64,000 nucleotides of DNA. It comes from Icerya purchasi. Lineage: Eukaryota > Arthropoda > Insecta > Hemiptera > Monophlebidae. The stretch covers positions 507,796,215 through 507,860,214 of the forward strand of contig CM077115.1 in assembly GCA_039619475.1 (NCBI GenBank), written 5' to 3'. The notes beneath the pieces were generated by a model that did not search any database, was not told the origin of the DNA, and saw nothing but the letters and a program-made list of their open reading frames with translations. Below, one piece after another: positions 44,014 to 56,287 of this stretch. Positions within the stretch are counted from its first letter, which is position 1. Every line of letters begins with the position of its first letter. Position numbers and translations under genes: made by a program.

Positions 44014-47000
44014 ATTAGGAATACATTCATTTTCGACCTGTACCTACGAGAACGATGAATGAGAAAATGGTAGATGAGTATTCTTTCTGAAAGAGGACAG
44101 TGCGCGTTGAAGAGGTAGAAATTGATAATCTACAAGGGCGCGATTATTTTCCTTTTCTTTCTAATTTTTTTGGCCGACCGCTGCAATTCCAAAAATCATA
44201 TCCTCTGTGATAGGAGTACATACTACTATCATACTTTTTGTTTAATCACCGATTTAGAATTTTTCATCGAATAACCGAGTATGTTGACTTGCCGATTGTT
44301 CTCCATTCTTCTTTTACTTTTCCACAGATGTCAAATTTATATTTAAAATCATTAATCTCTTATAATACAACGCCACATCCATCAAGAAATACTCTAATAA
44401 GCCGGTCTTTAACTACTGAAATATATTATTATTATTCATTTATACATCATATTGTTTTATCTGATATTCATAATTACATGCAAGTAGTACATTTTCTACG
44501 GAAACGTAGTAATTTTAATTATTTCCGACAAGAAAAAAAAAAAAAAAAAAAAAAAAATATTTCTTTTTACCGATACTTATGACAAAATGGTGTGCTGCAT
44601 TGGACAATATTACTAAATTTCAATTTGAAAGTTATTAAAATAATACACGCGATAAATCATAAACCGAACAAGATATGTAACATCAAACCGAGATAGCAGC
44701 ACACACGTAATGGAAAATCGTGTCGTATTGCAAATTTTCTAATATAGTATTATGCCTTCAAGCTGGGAATCAGTGTTCTCTCGTTTGCTTTCGGCAAAGT
44801 TGCAATAACACGTAGGCAGCATATTTTTACGACTAACGGACTTAGCGTTAATAAAAACGTATGTAATAAAATGGTTGCCGTGTTTTGAATTTATGGCTGA
44901 AAATTTGTTCATTAGATAGATTTTAGGATAAACCGCCGAGAAAGTAAGTGCGCAAAAACCTGGTTGAATCTTTTTCATCGCTGCTGTCGTGAATTTACGA
45001 GATGATTAAATCGGATCTCTCTTACCGAGCTTAATGTTATTCCGCTGAAAACGGCGCGAAAACTTAATACTAGACTATAGGACGTTGCCGCTACACAGTT
45101 GAATCCTACGCGTGAAATTATGTATCAGGCGGCAGTGCACCTTATCATAGATACACCAGCGCCAATGGAAATATGATTTAGCGGCTTAGTGGCTAGGCGT
45201 ACTTTTTTCCCTCTTTTTGTTTAGGATTCGATTTAAACAAACCGCTTTTTTTTTTTTCCCCGTTTTTCTTTTGAGTGGGATGTTGTCGCGCAGAATTTGT
45301 GTAACATGGTAAACTGGAGTTGTGATGTTTAAAATAAGTGCCGTTCGAACAACATAAGATCGTTTTGTAATTTGCTCGTCGACGAATATCGCGATATTTT
45401 TTAACGGCACGATTGCAACTTTAATTTTTTTTAAAGCTAAATGAGGTTGAATTTGTTCATTTTCGCCGGTTATATACATACATAAATAAGCGAAAACGTC
45501 GAATGTACACAAACGTATAAAAGTATTGTTTTTCGACGATTCGATTCGTTCTGGAATAATTGATTAAAATGGTAAATTTCTTTTTTGAATTTATTACGTG
45601 CATTATGCTCTGGATTACATGAAATCCGACTAAGGAATTTTCAATTTATTTACGTGAATTTTAAAAATATCTCGGAATTCTATATTCGAAAAAAGGCGTT
45701 TGAATTAGATTTATTGTTAAAATGAAAGTTTTTGGTTTCGTATTATTATCCATCTGACGAACGATATGTTACTTATTTTTATCTAATTGTTGAGTGTTTT
45801 TTGGTGCTAACATTAAAGTTCTAGTTCGGTACGAGTTAATTTTCTTTTTATCGTCGATAGTTTTAAATATTACGGATAATAGAGAAATAAGTCCGTTGAC
45901 GTGTAACTTCAGTAGTTTTCTGACTTTGGTATTGTCGTGAAAGCTTTTTTGTCGTACAGTCTTAAGATCGCACTAAATAAGTAAGCCAGCGAGACACTGA
46001 ATTTTTACCGTAGCAACTGATATTGAATCGTAGACTTTTCATTAGGGGCTGTATATTTTATCGATGCTTTGGAAGAAGCCAGTTTAAATACGTGTATTTT
46101 GAATCATATTTATGTTTCGCAGCGTTTAATACCATTATTATTATTATTATTTTTTTTTTTTTTTCGAATACCGAACCCGTATACTTGAAAGTGGCGTTTA
46201 TCGTAAATTTGAATATTAATGTAACACTCAAACGGGACCGGAACATTAATAAAAATGAAATATTTCGTTGAAATAGAAATAGTTCGATATTAAAATTAAA
46301 GTCCAAACTGAATCATTTACAATCTAAATGCAATGATTAAGGCAATATTCGCCATTTCCTTTTCTACCGATGTAAAAAGTTTACATGAAAAGAATTTATT
46401 ATTTCTATATATCGGTAAGACTATTGCCATCATTATTATAATTATATATATATTTGCTTTTGAACATACGATTTTAATTAAATTGCATACAGTCTTTATA
46501 ATTAGCAGGATGGTTGTTACATAACAAGCTTTATTTATTTTTATTTCGATATTTTATGAGTTTTTTGTCCTAGTTTACGCATTATGGATAGAAATTTTGT
46601 TGTGACTTTTTCATTATTTTTGCTCGGCTGCCTTGAGATATTGGAATTCCGGTTGTTCTCTTAAAAATTCATTGTATATAATGAAGCCTGGCAGTGTAGG
46701 AGAAGAATAGATGGACTGCGACTATGAACAAGCCGGGCTTTTTCAAAGAAATTCAATGCTTTATTTAGTATCAGTATGGCCGCATTTTAATAGTGCGGAC
46801 CAAAAGTAACCTGTTGAAGCGAACGTGAACAGGAAATATGGGGACGAGAGTGACCAGATACACCTAATGGACAGATAAATAATTTTAACTGGATTACCAT
46901 TTGAGCTGCAACACGAGCAGTTGAAAAAATATTATACGCATGGTTACGCTTTAACATGGAATTGGAAGATAAAATCATATTACATATCGGTCACAATGTT

Positions 47001-47317
47001 GGGCTACGAAAAAGACTTTTGGCATTTTCCTGTATACATATATTAATGGCTAGGCCATTTTTACGCCAAGGGTCATCGGGAAAAGTATCCTGTCACGAAA
47101 TTTGTCCCAAAATGATATTGTATCGTTGTTGTAAATGAAGATTTCCTAATTTTATATAATGAAAGTTAAATATGTAAATAAAGATTTCTGTTTGTCGAAC
47201 GGCGCAGCCAATGAAAAAGTTTACTCTTCTATAACAATCATAGAAGAACTAGATCTAGCGGCGAAGGGGCTTGTCCCCTTTTCAGTCTCGAAGGTCCGAG
47301 TTTTATATATATACATC
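44014..47317. other. Intergenic stretch, nothing recognised
   Basis: AT-rich unique DNA with an A run of about 28 at 44530-44558 and a short ATT run followed by T at 46137-46164. No open frame above 115 codons and no known motif. Confidence 0.3.
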
Positions 47318-48261
47318 CAGTGAAACCTCTGAATAACGGACAGTCGCGGGAAAAAAAAAATTGTCCACTATTAAGAAGTGTCCGCTAATGGGAAATAATA
47401 ATGTATGTACAGATTACTGAAATTTACATTATTGCGTATTGTGTAACGTATTTAACAAAAATATAAAAGATAGTACGTAATATAAAAAAATACAGTACAT
47501 ATTTACTTAAATCATACATGCGTCTAAAATATAAAAAAAAAAAAGGTTTGTATAATATAAAAATATGTATGTTTGTATAGTACTAGTATAGTACTTGTGT
47601 TTGTATTCCAGGATTAGTCGATAAACAAGTTAGGAAACAGAGTATAAATCACTTTTTTGTTTTTAAGAACGCAAGATAATTTATAATTTTAATCACTTGT
47701 GTTCAAAATATTTCTTTTTTTTAACGCATACTGTAAATCCTAGCGTATCGCACATATTTCAGTTTTGTATGAAAAAAAATCGGTAATTTTACTTTGTTTC
47801 TTTCATTTAAAATCCGCGATTCGACATGCACTTGCACAGTTCGGATATCATTTTTAAACCTTCAGCATCGACTTTATGAATGAAGTACGATTTTTTTAGT
47901 TTTCCAATTAACGAGTCAACATTATTTGAAGTTTCACAGTCAACTTCATCATGCATCGGATGGATTTTATTGTTGCATGAATTCAGCTGCTAATTCATTT
48001 TTGTCGGTACATGGATCTTGCACATGCAATCCCTCGTGTCTATTAAACGGTAATTTGGGGCACTAATTGAACTTTTTTTGACAAACTTTGTCCGTTTAAC
48101 ATAAATTGAATTACCAAAATCATACTTATTAAAGTGTCCATGTCCGTAATTGGGAAATATTTTTATATTGTGTCTTATGGGGAAATGCCGGGGATTTTAA
48201 AATTGTCCGCTATTAGGAAATGTTCGTTATTTAGAAGTGTCTGTTAGTGAAAGTTTCACTG
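47318..48261 (-). mobile_element. Pogo/Tigger-like deletion derivative
   Basis: The left end cagtgaaacctctgaataac and the inverse of the right end (cagtgaaactttcactaaca) form terminal inverted repeats starting CAGTGAAAC, with further inverted blocks (ataacggaca; ctattagg...tgtccgc). This is typical of pogo-group Tc1/mariner elements. Inside, the minus strand at 47807-47950 reads DEVDCETSNNVDSLIGKLKK and ends CKCMSNRGF-stop, which looks like the C-terminal end of a transposase of this group. The 944-bp size means most of the transposase is lost. TA lies right of the element, but the left flank is catc, so the TA duplication is not clean. Confidence 0.7.
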
Positions 48262-48266
48262 TATAT

Positions 48267-48413
48267 AAGCTACGCGGAAGACCAAGAATAACACTCATTG
48301 ACACAGTGCTAAAAGAAAGTGGAATAACGACCTATCCGGAATTAAAGAAGAAAGCCTGTGACAGGCTTGGATGGAAGCAGTTGATACATGGGGCGAACCA
48401 GCTGACAGGCTGA
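48267..48413 (+). pseudogene. C-terminal fragment of another retroelement reverse transcriptase
   Basis: 49 codons: LRGRPRITLIDTVLKESG, a middle part, then KKACDRLGWKQLIHG and a stop. The GRP...W/L-D...A.DR..W order is that of the C-terminal domain in RTE-type and related endonuclease/RT proteins. It is followed by a tgatgatgata tail-like stretch and TA repeats. It begins immediately right of the pogo-like element, so its 5' part is missing or was cut by that insertion. Confidence 0.6.
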
Positions 48414-48420
48414 TACACTG

Positions 48421-50101
48421 ATGATGATATATATATACAAAGGACGGAAAATTTTTTTGTCTGCGCACTAATCTCACAAAACTATCTGACTTTGTTTCAA
48501 TTTTTATCAGTGGATAGATTGATTCCTGTGGAAGGTTTCAGTGCATAATTTATGTTTCTGACGTGATATAGTCGAGCAACGAGGGTTTTCGTTAATATAG
48601 CGTGGAAAATATAAAAACATAAAATACGCTCGATAAGATTTAAAAGAGATTTCGATCAAATACACAGTGGTGAATATTTCAAATAAAATCATTACTACGG
48701 TGAATGTAAAGATAAAAAAATTTAAAATGTTTACTACAGTAAATATTTTAATAAAATGATTACGATGGTAAATACTTTAATGAAATTATTACGATGGTAA
48801 ATAAAATATAAAATTCCGATGCAGGTGAAAACACCGCGTTTCGTCCCGCGACAGTCGCAACTGTAACAAGTGTTGAATTTCTTACTTCGGATCTATGGAA
48901 AAAGTTAAGTAGAAAGAAAAAACCAACAAATACTAGCGTATATAAACGTTGTGGGGCTAGTCGAAACAGAGTTTTATTTTGATGCTTGTCAGTCGAAGTG
49001 CAGTCGAAAAAAAAATTCGACCGACAGAGCTATTTGCAATAATATCGAAGCGGCTGGAAAAATGTTTCGCAATATGGCCGGCAGCCGATATCGAAAATTC
49101 CGCAGTCGCGCTGATTCCTAGCTAATAACTGAAATAGGGAATTACTTTGTTTTATTCGATGAAAGTATTAATGTCGTTTGCGCACGCGTGGTCGCGGTAA
49201 TGTCTTGAGAAACGACGTCTTGCCCCGCTGGTCGCTACTAATTTCTATATTAGCTTGTACGATCGTATTTCGTAAATGCGAGTTACGTGATTTCCCGCTT
49301 ATGTTATAAACGATTTCGTTTCTATTTCGTCAAATTATTATTTGTAAATACGAAGGAAATACCAACGATTTCCTAAACAGATTTAGTTTAGAAGCGTTGA
49401 TCTTGCCAGCAGTCGACGAATTTCTTTTTAATTTAAAATTCGTTCTGTATTAAATTATTATTTGGCTGAAAAATCAATAAAAGTAATTCAGGTACGTCCA
49501 TTTTTTTTTTGTTTTCCTTTTCTGTTCAAAATGGTACATTTCGATTTAGGGCTCCCAATCGGGAGGAATACTCTACTGCCTTCGCGTTAACAAGCTCGTG
49601 TGCTTTTGACGTATAAGCATTTAAAGGCGGGCTCTTTTTTTTTTTTTTTCGTTTTAAAGTAACAGCTGAATTGAGATGAATTAGAACTACTTGGATAGCA
49701 ATAAAGTCTGATACGCTCAGGAACTGCATAAATGAAGGAAGAGAAAATGTTATGGAATGTAGGAAGTTCCAGGAGTCGATAGCGGGAGAACTTTTGAAAG
49801 TAAAAAACTTTCAAAGAAAACATGGTAAAGGATAATTACAAAGAGTCATAAGATTGAGGAGATGGTAATACGGTTAATGAAACAAAACAGGGAAAATGGC
49901 AAAAGCAAAAGAATCAAAGGGATAACAGAACGTGCTGTCTGAATAGGGAGATGGCGAAATGTTAAATGTGAAATGTTTTTTTTTTTACTTTTTTCTACTT
50001 GCTACTGAATTTCGCGAGAGAATTCTAGCTTGCGATTAAATTGTCAAATTATTTTTCATTTTTATAACCGTTGATTAATATTTTTAAATATGTTTAAATA
50101 T
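48421..50101. other. Intergenic stretch, nothing recognised
   Basis: It includes a small tandem motif near 48670-48810 (tacgatggtaaatactttaa-type units, about 30-45 bp apart) and T/A homopolymers. No supported gene. Confidence 0.3.
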
Positions 50102-50280
50102 TGTACAGTAATTCGTTTTAAGCACCAATTTAAAACAATTATTTAATTTTTTATCAAATACCCCGACGTGTTTCGATTAACTCCCGTGATCATGAAGCTT
50201 TGTCCTCGAAACGCTTGGAGGTATTTGATAAAAAAGTAAATAATTATTTTAAATTGGTGCTTAAAATTAATTATTGTACA
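50102..50280. mobile_element. Foldback MITE with about 72-bp inverted arms
   Basis: The left arm tgtacagtaattcgttttaa, then agcaccaatttaaaa and ttttttatcaaatacc, and as far as gtttcga, is repeated in inverse up to 50280 (starting tcgaaacgc and ending attattgtaca). Arms are about 85 percent alike by eye, around a 35-bp centre. No coding capacity. Superfamily unknown. Confidence 0.85.
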
Positions 50281-50304
50281 ATAAACATAAAAGACAACAA
50301 TGAG

Positions 50305-50450
50305 TGATGTTTAAATATGTATTATATATGTCTAAATATGTTTAAATATGTCTCTAAATATGTTTAAATATGTCTCTAAATATGTTTAAATATGTCTAAA
50401 TATGTTTAAATATGTCTAAATATGTTTAATTATGTTTAAATATAAACTTT
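50305..50450. repeat. Minisatellite of taaatatgt-type units
   Basis: Repeats alternating aaatatgtttaaatatgtct with or without an extra ctc, in units of about 9-11 bp arranged as roughly 20-bp pairs. It directly follows the foldback element. Confidence 0.85.
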
Positions 50451-51374
50451 AAATATGATAAACGCAGTTTGCCTTTTATTCTGTATACTATTTTCGGGGA
50501 ATTCGTAATTGGTTTTACAAGGAGGACTTTACTTAAAAATAATTACATTTTTCAGTTTTTATACGATTTTATTTATTTATCGCTATCTGCATTTTAATTT
50601 AAATTTTACCTAAGCACCGACAGCCTCCCGTTTAAGTATAAAACCTATTAAAAATGCCGCATCATTTTCAAGCTACGTCTTCCTTATTGTGCCCTTCAAA
50701 TTCCATTTTATTGACACTTTACTACATATGCAACTTCTATCAATAAACCTCACAATAGGTTCCACTTTTAGCTGATGGCGGACTGGACGTGCAGATTTTG
50801 GTATATGCATACAACGTTTCTGTTTGGTATTTATGTAATTATGTTTATTTTCAATTCTCTTCTTATTATATTACTCTGCTTGTTATCCGTTAAAAAGTCA
50901 CATTACTGATAAGAAAATTAAACCCCAGGTCTTGAGATGGACGTTAAGGATTGTAAAAAATTTTGCAAAGAGTGGGTGAGGTTTGTAAAAAACGACTGAC
51001 TGAAAAATATGCATAAACGAAGAGATAATAACGGCTATTCTATCAAACTATCGTAATGTTTTACATTAATTACTGATTTTCAATGATGCCGACTCATGTA
51101 CACACGTTGCCGTATCGCCATAATCGTACATTTCTATATAATGCGCTACTAAAATTTAGGTTTCGATTAATCCTAACTGGAGGAGATTTTGGTTTATCGT
51201 TTTTTTTTTTTTTCATTCGAGTAACCGTAGACGTTATTTCACTATTAGTATTTTCCGGAATTTTACGTTGCGAGAATCGAAATTTTATTAATTTATAACA
51301 AAAAGACGTTCGAATATAATCGATTAAAGTAACAACTTAAACTGCGCAACATCGACAGTTTATCGTAAGAAACA
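50451..51374. other. Intergenic stretch, nothing recognised
   Basis: AT-rich unique sequence without a supported gene. Confidence 0.3.
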
Positions 51375-51391
51375 CAATATATATATATACA

Positions 51392-51445
<54 letters not shown>
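51375..51445. repeat. (AT)n microsatellite
   Basis: Two blocks of TA/AT dinucleotides separated by acacct, the second about 50 bp long. Confidence 0.93.
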
Positions 51446-51447
<2 letters not shown>

Positions 51448-52321
51448 ATAAAGGTTTAAGGATTATACATATTGAAAATTATTGTAACCGGGGAATTTAT
51501 CCTTCGAAAAACTAAATAAATAAATAAGTAAATAACAGCGCTTGAAGTGCAAAACGTTTTTGGTGCTTTTTGTATGACTCAAAATCAAATTTCTACGCAG
51601 AGTTTGTTTCCTAGACAAATGGATGAATCTGAAAAAGATGTTTTCCGATAAAACTCCCGCTCCTACTACGAACGACGATACATCTCGGGCGGACCCCTTT
51701 ATTAAATGTTCTACTTGATAAGCCGTTTATTTATTTATCGGCTTTTTCGAACGAATTTCGCTTTTAGCTTTGTAAATATCTCGTTAAACCAAAAAGCAAA
51801 TAAGAAAACGTGGATTTTTTTTATTTTTATTTTTATTCTAAATTCACGAACAGAGACTTTCAGGAGAATGCGAATTTCTCTGTTCTATATTATTGAAGGA
51901 CTTTTGCTAAAAATATTTCTCAAACAACGACTTCTCTGATGTTAGAGGTGTTTTTTTTTTTTTTTTCGGCACATAGTTATTTCAAAGCAAGAACCGAAAC
52001 TTGCTGAATACTCTTTATTCGAAATAAAATGAAATTTGGAACATTTCCACCGTTTAAAATTACAAAGTTTCATGTTTGCCAACTAATAGAAATATTCATT
52101 ATTCGGTGACTTGTAAATTTTCATACAAAGAAATTTTGCAAGTTTTTAATCGGAATACCGAAAGCAGTAAGCGATTTATTTATTTTTCAAAACGAGTACT
52201 CAAGCACGTCGTCACGGTCAGCAACGCGATTTACTTCATTAAGATTCCGAAAACAGTAGCCGCCTAAATATAAAAACCGAACTGCGACAAATAGCCCAAG
52301 CAACTAATAAAGCGTCCTTCC
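51446..52321. other. Intergenic stretch, nothing recognised
   Basis: Unique AT-rich DNA with open frames below 80 codons and no known motif. Confidence 0.3.
52314..52321. repeat. Left 8-bp flank duplication of the hAT-like MITE
   Basis: gtccttcc, against gttcttcc at 52724-52731: seven of eight bases agree, the size expected of hAT elements. Confidence 0.55.
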
Positions 52322-52723
52322 TAGGACGAGATTTAAGGGGGGCAGTGGCCCCGGGCCTGTCACCAAAAGGGGCCCTTCACTGAAAAGGAGCTACCCGCTA
52401 GTCACTCAAAGATTGAAAATTACAAGTATGAAAAGTACGCGCGCTCAGATGGTGAAACGATGTATCATTCTGATTTTCACGGTGATGTTGAGTTCCCAAT
52501 ACGACATACTTTGTGAATAAAATTTTGATGATCTAATTGAAACTTTCGCTATTAAAACATCTCGACGCGTGTATCTCATTCAGAATTAATTGCTAAAGAT
52601 CGATTTCATTAATTTACCGAATAAATAAAATAGAAATGTGTACTTCAATTATTGGGAGGGATTAAGGGGGCCTTCAGCAATTATTTGACCCCGGGCTACC
52701 TTTTTTTCCTTAATCCGGCCCTA
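52322..52723. mobile_element. hAT-like MITE, 402 bp
   Basis: The left end taggacgagatttaagg and the inverse right end tagggccggattaagg are imperfect terminal inverted repeats, with a second inverted G/C block (ggccccgggc; gcccgggg). The GGGCCGGATTAAGG-type end recalls many non-autonomous hAT elements. It is flanked by near-identical 8-bp repeats. The GC-rich ends contrast with the surrounding DNA. No transposase is encoded. Confidence 0.65.
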
Positions 52724-54358
52724 GTTCTTCCTTAAATGAACTTTCTGCCTGAAACAGATAGCAATAATAGCAGGAAAAAAAAGAAAAAAGAAAAAATCAT
52801 CACCTAATTCCGATTTATTATCAGTTTTACTCTCGAACTTTTAATATTTACGCATAACTAAGACCCCTCCGAAAACTGAATTATAAAACGTTCATTATTA
52901 AGCGCGCGGAATATTCATTTAAATTCAAAAATGACATACAACGTGCTTCCCTCGCTTCCATTTAGCCTGAAAGCACGTTACCTTTTTTTAAAATATTCCT
53001 TATAAAACTATTTCGAGAAAAATTAAAAAATGAACACAAAGATGGATCTTAGCTAAAGAGCAATCGATAAAAGGAGTAAAGTCCTGCGACGTAACGACAT
53101 TTTTCTGTTCAGACCAGAACGAAAAAAACAAAACTTTCCATCGACTTCACTTGAATAAAGCTGGTCTGTTGAATATGACAAACTTTTTTTTTTTTTTTGT
53201 CTTATTCTTGTGTGAAAATTGGACTTGGTGAAATAAAAATCTTATTTATTTAATATTTGAACTGTCTCGACCGCAGAGAAATGAGGCAGTGTTTTTATCT
53301 GATATATTTTAATTTAATATAACGGATAGTGTTCGCTACTGTTCAAATGTGGATTTCTTCGCCGTGTTATTTTGAATATTGTACAACACTCGACGGAAAC
53401 TGTAAACACACGTATTCGCCGGTAGAGAAAACGAAAAGACCAATAAGAGCGCTGCTTAAAATTTCGTCAAATTAAATCCAGTTTAAAACACCTCTAGCAA
53501 TTCGCACGTAGGGGAACTGTGGTGGTAGCTGCACGCGTTACGTAAATGTGGCGTAAAACATGTTCCGCCACAATAACGGTAGAGCCATGTCGAAACATAT
53601 TTGCAATTATTTATTTGCAATATCATTTATAATAAACAACTCGATTCGTCGAGACCAGCTGAACCCGGGCTGGACCACCTTCAATTACTTCGCCATTTTT
53701 TGCAAATGAAATAAATGTCCTAGAAACTTAGTAAAGAATGTTGCAATCTTTCCAGTAAAGACATTCATTTATTTTTGGTTCTCCTTTTTATTTCAGTTTT
53801 GCTTCGGTTGATTTTATCCTCTTCCCTAATGCACGTTCAATAATTTTATTTTGATATTGCAACTGACATTATTAATAGATATTTTATTACCCTTAACGCA
53901 AAATACTGCATCTCTAATTGACGTGCCTATTAGTACAGTTATTTCTTCTCTCAAGGGCGGCGCTTAAGAGCAATACCTATAGGAGCAGATGCGCGCTCAT
54001 AGCACTATTATTCATATAGGTGTGTGTTGGATACGGATGCTTGGACCGCATGGCTTGCAGACTATATCAGATATTGTGAGTACTGTAGACGGTGCCATGT
54101 GCACAGTTCTGGCTGGTTCTTAAATTTTTTGAATGTATTTTTGGAAATGGTCTGTACGCTTGATGGTGTGTGTTAAGGTTTTGCTCGTTTCCGAATGCAG
54201 TTCTCCGTCTTTATTGTAGTGCATTTGCATACCCACGAATGTATGTTCATTAATGTAGCTACACAGCTGTACTTATAGATGAGAGTTTGCGTATTAACAT
54301 TTAACGGCTAAAATCTTAACTGTAATTTAGAATAAATTTATTACTATTATTATTACCA

Positions 54359-54360
<2 letters not shown>
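52724..54360. other. Intergenic stretch left of the ATT array, nothing recognised
   Basis: Unique sequence with A/T runs and no supported gene or repeat. It passes into the first ATT repeats through ttactattattattaccatc. Confidence 0.3.

Positions 54361-54444
<84 letters not shown>
54361..54444. repeat. (ATT)n array left of D2
   Basis: 28 uninterrupted ATT units directly before the 5' end of D2. With the array right of D2 it shows that the element sits inside ATT repeats. Confidence 0.95.
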
Positions 54445-54445
<1 letters not shown>

Positions 54446-54717
54446 GAACGGTGCGGTTGTTTTTTGCGTTGCTCGTGATTTACTGATGAAATACATAATT
54501 ACCAGTGTTTGGGTGTTTGTGAAATTATAATATTGTTATACAATTGGTCGCGAAATCTTCGTTGTTTTTTCCGAAACTCGAAAATATTGAACGGTGGTGA
54601 AGATATCGTCATTTTACTTTCGCATATTTTCAGCTTTTAGTTCCGCGTTCATATTTGCAGTTTAGCTGTTCTCGGTAAACTTTTATCTTATCTCTATATA
54701 CGTTTATTATTGTTATA

Positions 54718-55569
54718 ATGTCGGCGGCTATATGTGCGAAATGTTCGGTTGATCTGCCGGTCGACGGCGACTACGTCACCTGTCAGCGTTGCCAGCGATT
54801 ATTAGATTACGATTGCGCCGGTGTTCAGTCGAGCACATGGGCAAACATGTCCAAAAAGAATAAGGCGGCGTGGCGGTGTGCTTTCTGCCGTTTGAACGAT
54901 ACTGGTGCGGGCAGTGCACTCGATACTGTTCTGAAGCCGGTGATGAGCGAGCTGCGTGCTTTGAACGAACGCCTGCAGGACATGCAGTCATCCTTTGACC
55001 AGCGCATGACCGAGATGTTGCGAGTGGCGAGTGCGGCGCGCGAGGAGAACGACGCGCTACGACAACAGAACGCCGATTTAGCGGCGAGAGTAGAGCAGTT
55101 GGAGCAATACACACGAAGAAATTGTGTCATTGTCTCAAACATCCCGTTCTCGCCTGCCGAAAATCTACTCACGGTAGTGGAGGAACTAGGAAAGGCAACA
55201 GGCACGCCGATTTGCGCGCAAGATATCGATGCTTGCCATCGTCTGCCTAAGTCGACTAAGCAAAAGCACCCGGCCATCATAGTCAAGTTCGTGCGTAGGA
55301 TAGTAAAAGATGAGCTACTAAAAAACAGTCGAGTCAAAAAGCCAACGTTAGCAGATATCGGCCTAAAGGACGATGCGAAGATCTTCGTAAACGAGCAGCT
55401 AACACGTAATAATTCGCAACTCTTTGCATCTGCGAGAGGCTTACGCGATGCCGACTGGAAGTTTGTCTGGGTGCGTGGTGGAAAAATATACGCACGCAAG
55501 AGCGAACTAACACCGGTGATCCGAGTCATGTCGAAAGAGCATGTGTCCGATCTCTTGAATCACAAGTGA
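54718..55569 (+). CDS. D2 ORF1: PHD-like finger, coiled coil, RNA-binding core
   Basis: 283 codons. The N-terminus has a PHD-like Cys pattern: C6, C9, C22, C25, C33, C54 and C57. The position normally held by His (just before C33) is Asp/Tyr (LLDYDC), so one metal ligand seems missing. A coiled coil follows (about residues 75-130: LRALNERLQDMQSSFD, ENDALRQQNADLAARVEQLE). Then comes the L1-ORF1-like/FP-like core (QYTRRNCVIVSNIP, DIDACHRLP, HPAIIVKFVRR, FVNEQLTRNN, WKFVWVRGGKIYAR). The likely role is RNA binding and chaperoning of the element transcript in an RNP. Start chosen at the first ATG upstream of the finger. Confidence 0.9.
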   Translation: MSAAICAKCSVDLPVDGDYVTCQRCQRLLDYDCAGVQSSTWANMSKKNKAAWRCAFCRLNDTGAGSALDTVLKPVMSELRALNERLQDMQSSFDQRMTEMLRVASAAREENDALRQQNADLAARVEQLEQYTRRNCVIVSNIPFSPAENLLTVVEELGKATGTPICAQDIDACHRLPKSTKQKHPAIIVKFVRRIVKDELLKNSRVKKPTLADIGLKDDAKIFVNEQLTRNNSQLFASARGLRDADWKFVWVRGGKIYARKSELTPVIRVMSKEHVSDLLNHK

Positions 55570-55590
55570 CTATTTCATAAGCTGATTTAT

Positions 55591-56184
55591 TTGTCGTATT
55601 ATTATTATTTTAGATTTTACATTTATTTTATCCGCTACTACTTTTTTTCAGTCGTTTTGTTAGAGTCTTTTGAATTATTACTTCGTAAATTTTACGGTTC
55701 AATTTGTCTTAGTTTGCCTATATTTGTCCGTGTTGGATCAAGCGGTGGCGATCGGTTGCATGCTGGTGGTGGCTCAAGAAGGTGCTTTTCTTACATAGGT
55801 CTTTTTAGAAGGTGGTTTATATCAGTATTCTGTTCTTTTCTTTCTGTCATTAAGCCTGATTTTGGGAAAACTCTTCTTTTTTGCTTTACGTATAATTATA
55901 ATTTCTGGCCTATCGTTATCACTGTAATAATATTTTCCGGTTTGCTTTTATTGGTGGCAGGCGGGCCCGTAAGTTATTGCATGTACTGCTGGGTTTATTC
56001 TTACTCATTGCTTTTATGTTACTATTTACATTTACATTTTATTTTGCTTAAAGGGACAAATGTTACTAATAATATAGATCATTCCTATTTACTAATACTT
56101 CTTACCATTATTTACCTCATTTTGTTTGTTTACTTTATTTATCTGTTACACCAGGTTCGGTTTATTCCCGTTTTCTTCCGTTAA
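55591..56184 (+). CDS. D2 middle open frame, hydrophobic (putative)
   Basis: 197 codons, starting 21 nt after the ORF1 stop and ending 103 nt before ORF2. It has an aromatic-rich N-terminus (YYYYFRFYIYFIRYYFF) and several potential membrane spans (FWPIVITVIIFSGLLLL; YLLILLTIIYLILFVYFIYL) with a Gly/Arg-rich loop between. It matches the D1 middle frame in length, place, hydrophobicity and a few residues (SICL near residue 40). No known domain. The alternative is a non-coding T-rich spacer whose frame stays open because T-rich codons are not stops. Confidence 0.35.
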   Translation: MSYYYYFRFYIYFIRYYFFSVVLLESFELLLRKFYGSICLSLPIFVRVGSSGGDRLHAGGGSRRCFSYIGLFRRWFISVFCSFLSVIKPDFGKTLLFCFTYNYNFWPIVITVIIFSGLLLLVAGGPVSYCMYCWVYSYSLLLCYYLHLHFILLKGTNVTNNIDHSYLLILLTIIYLILFVYFIYLLHQVRFIPVFFR

Positions 56185-56287
56185 ATTTAAGGCGTACGAT
56201 ACTCATGTAAAAATTTCGAATCGTTACCTGCAGTTTAGGTTTACCGCTATATAAGAAATATCGCGATAATAAAGACGACAGTTTTGG

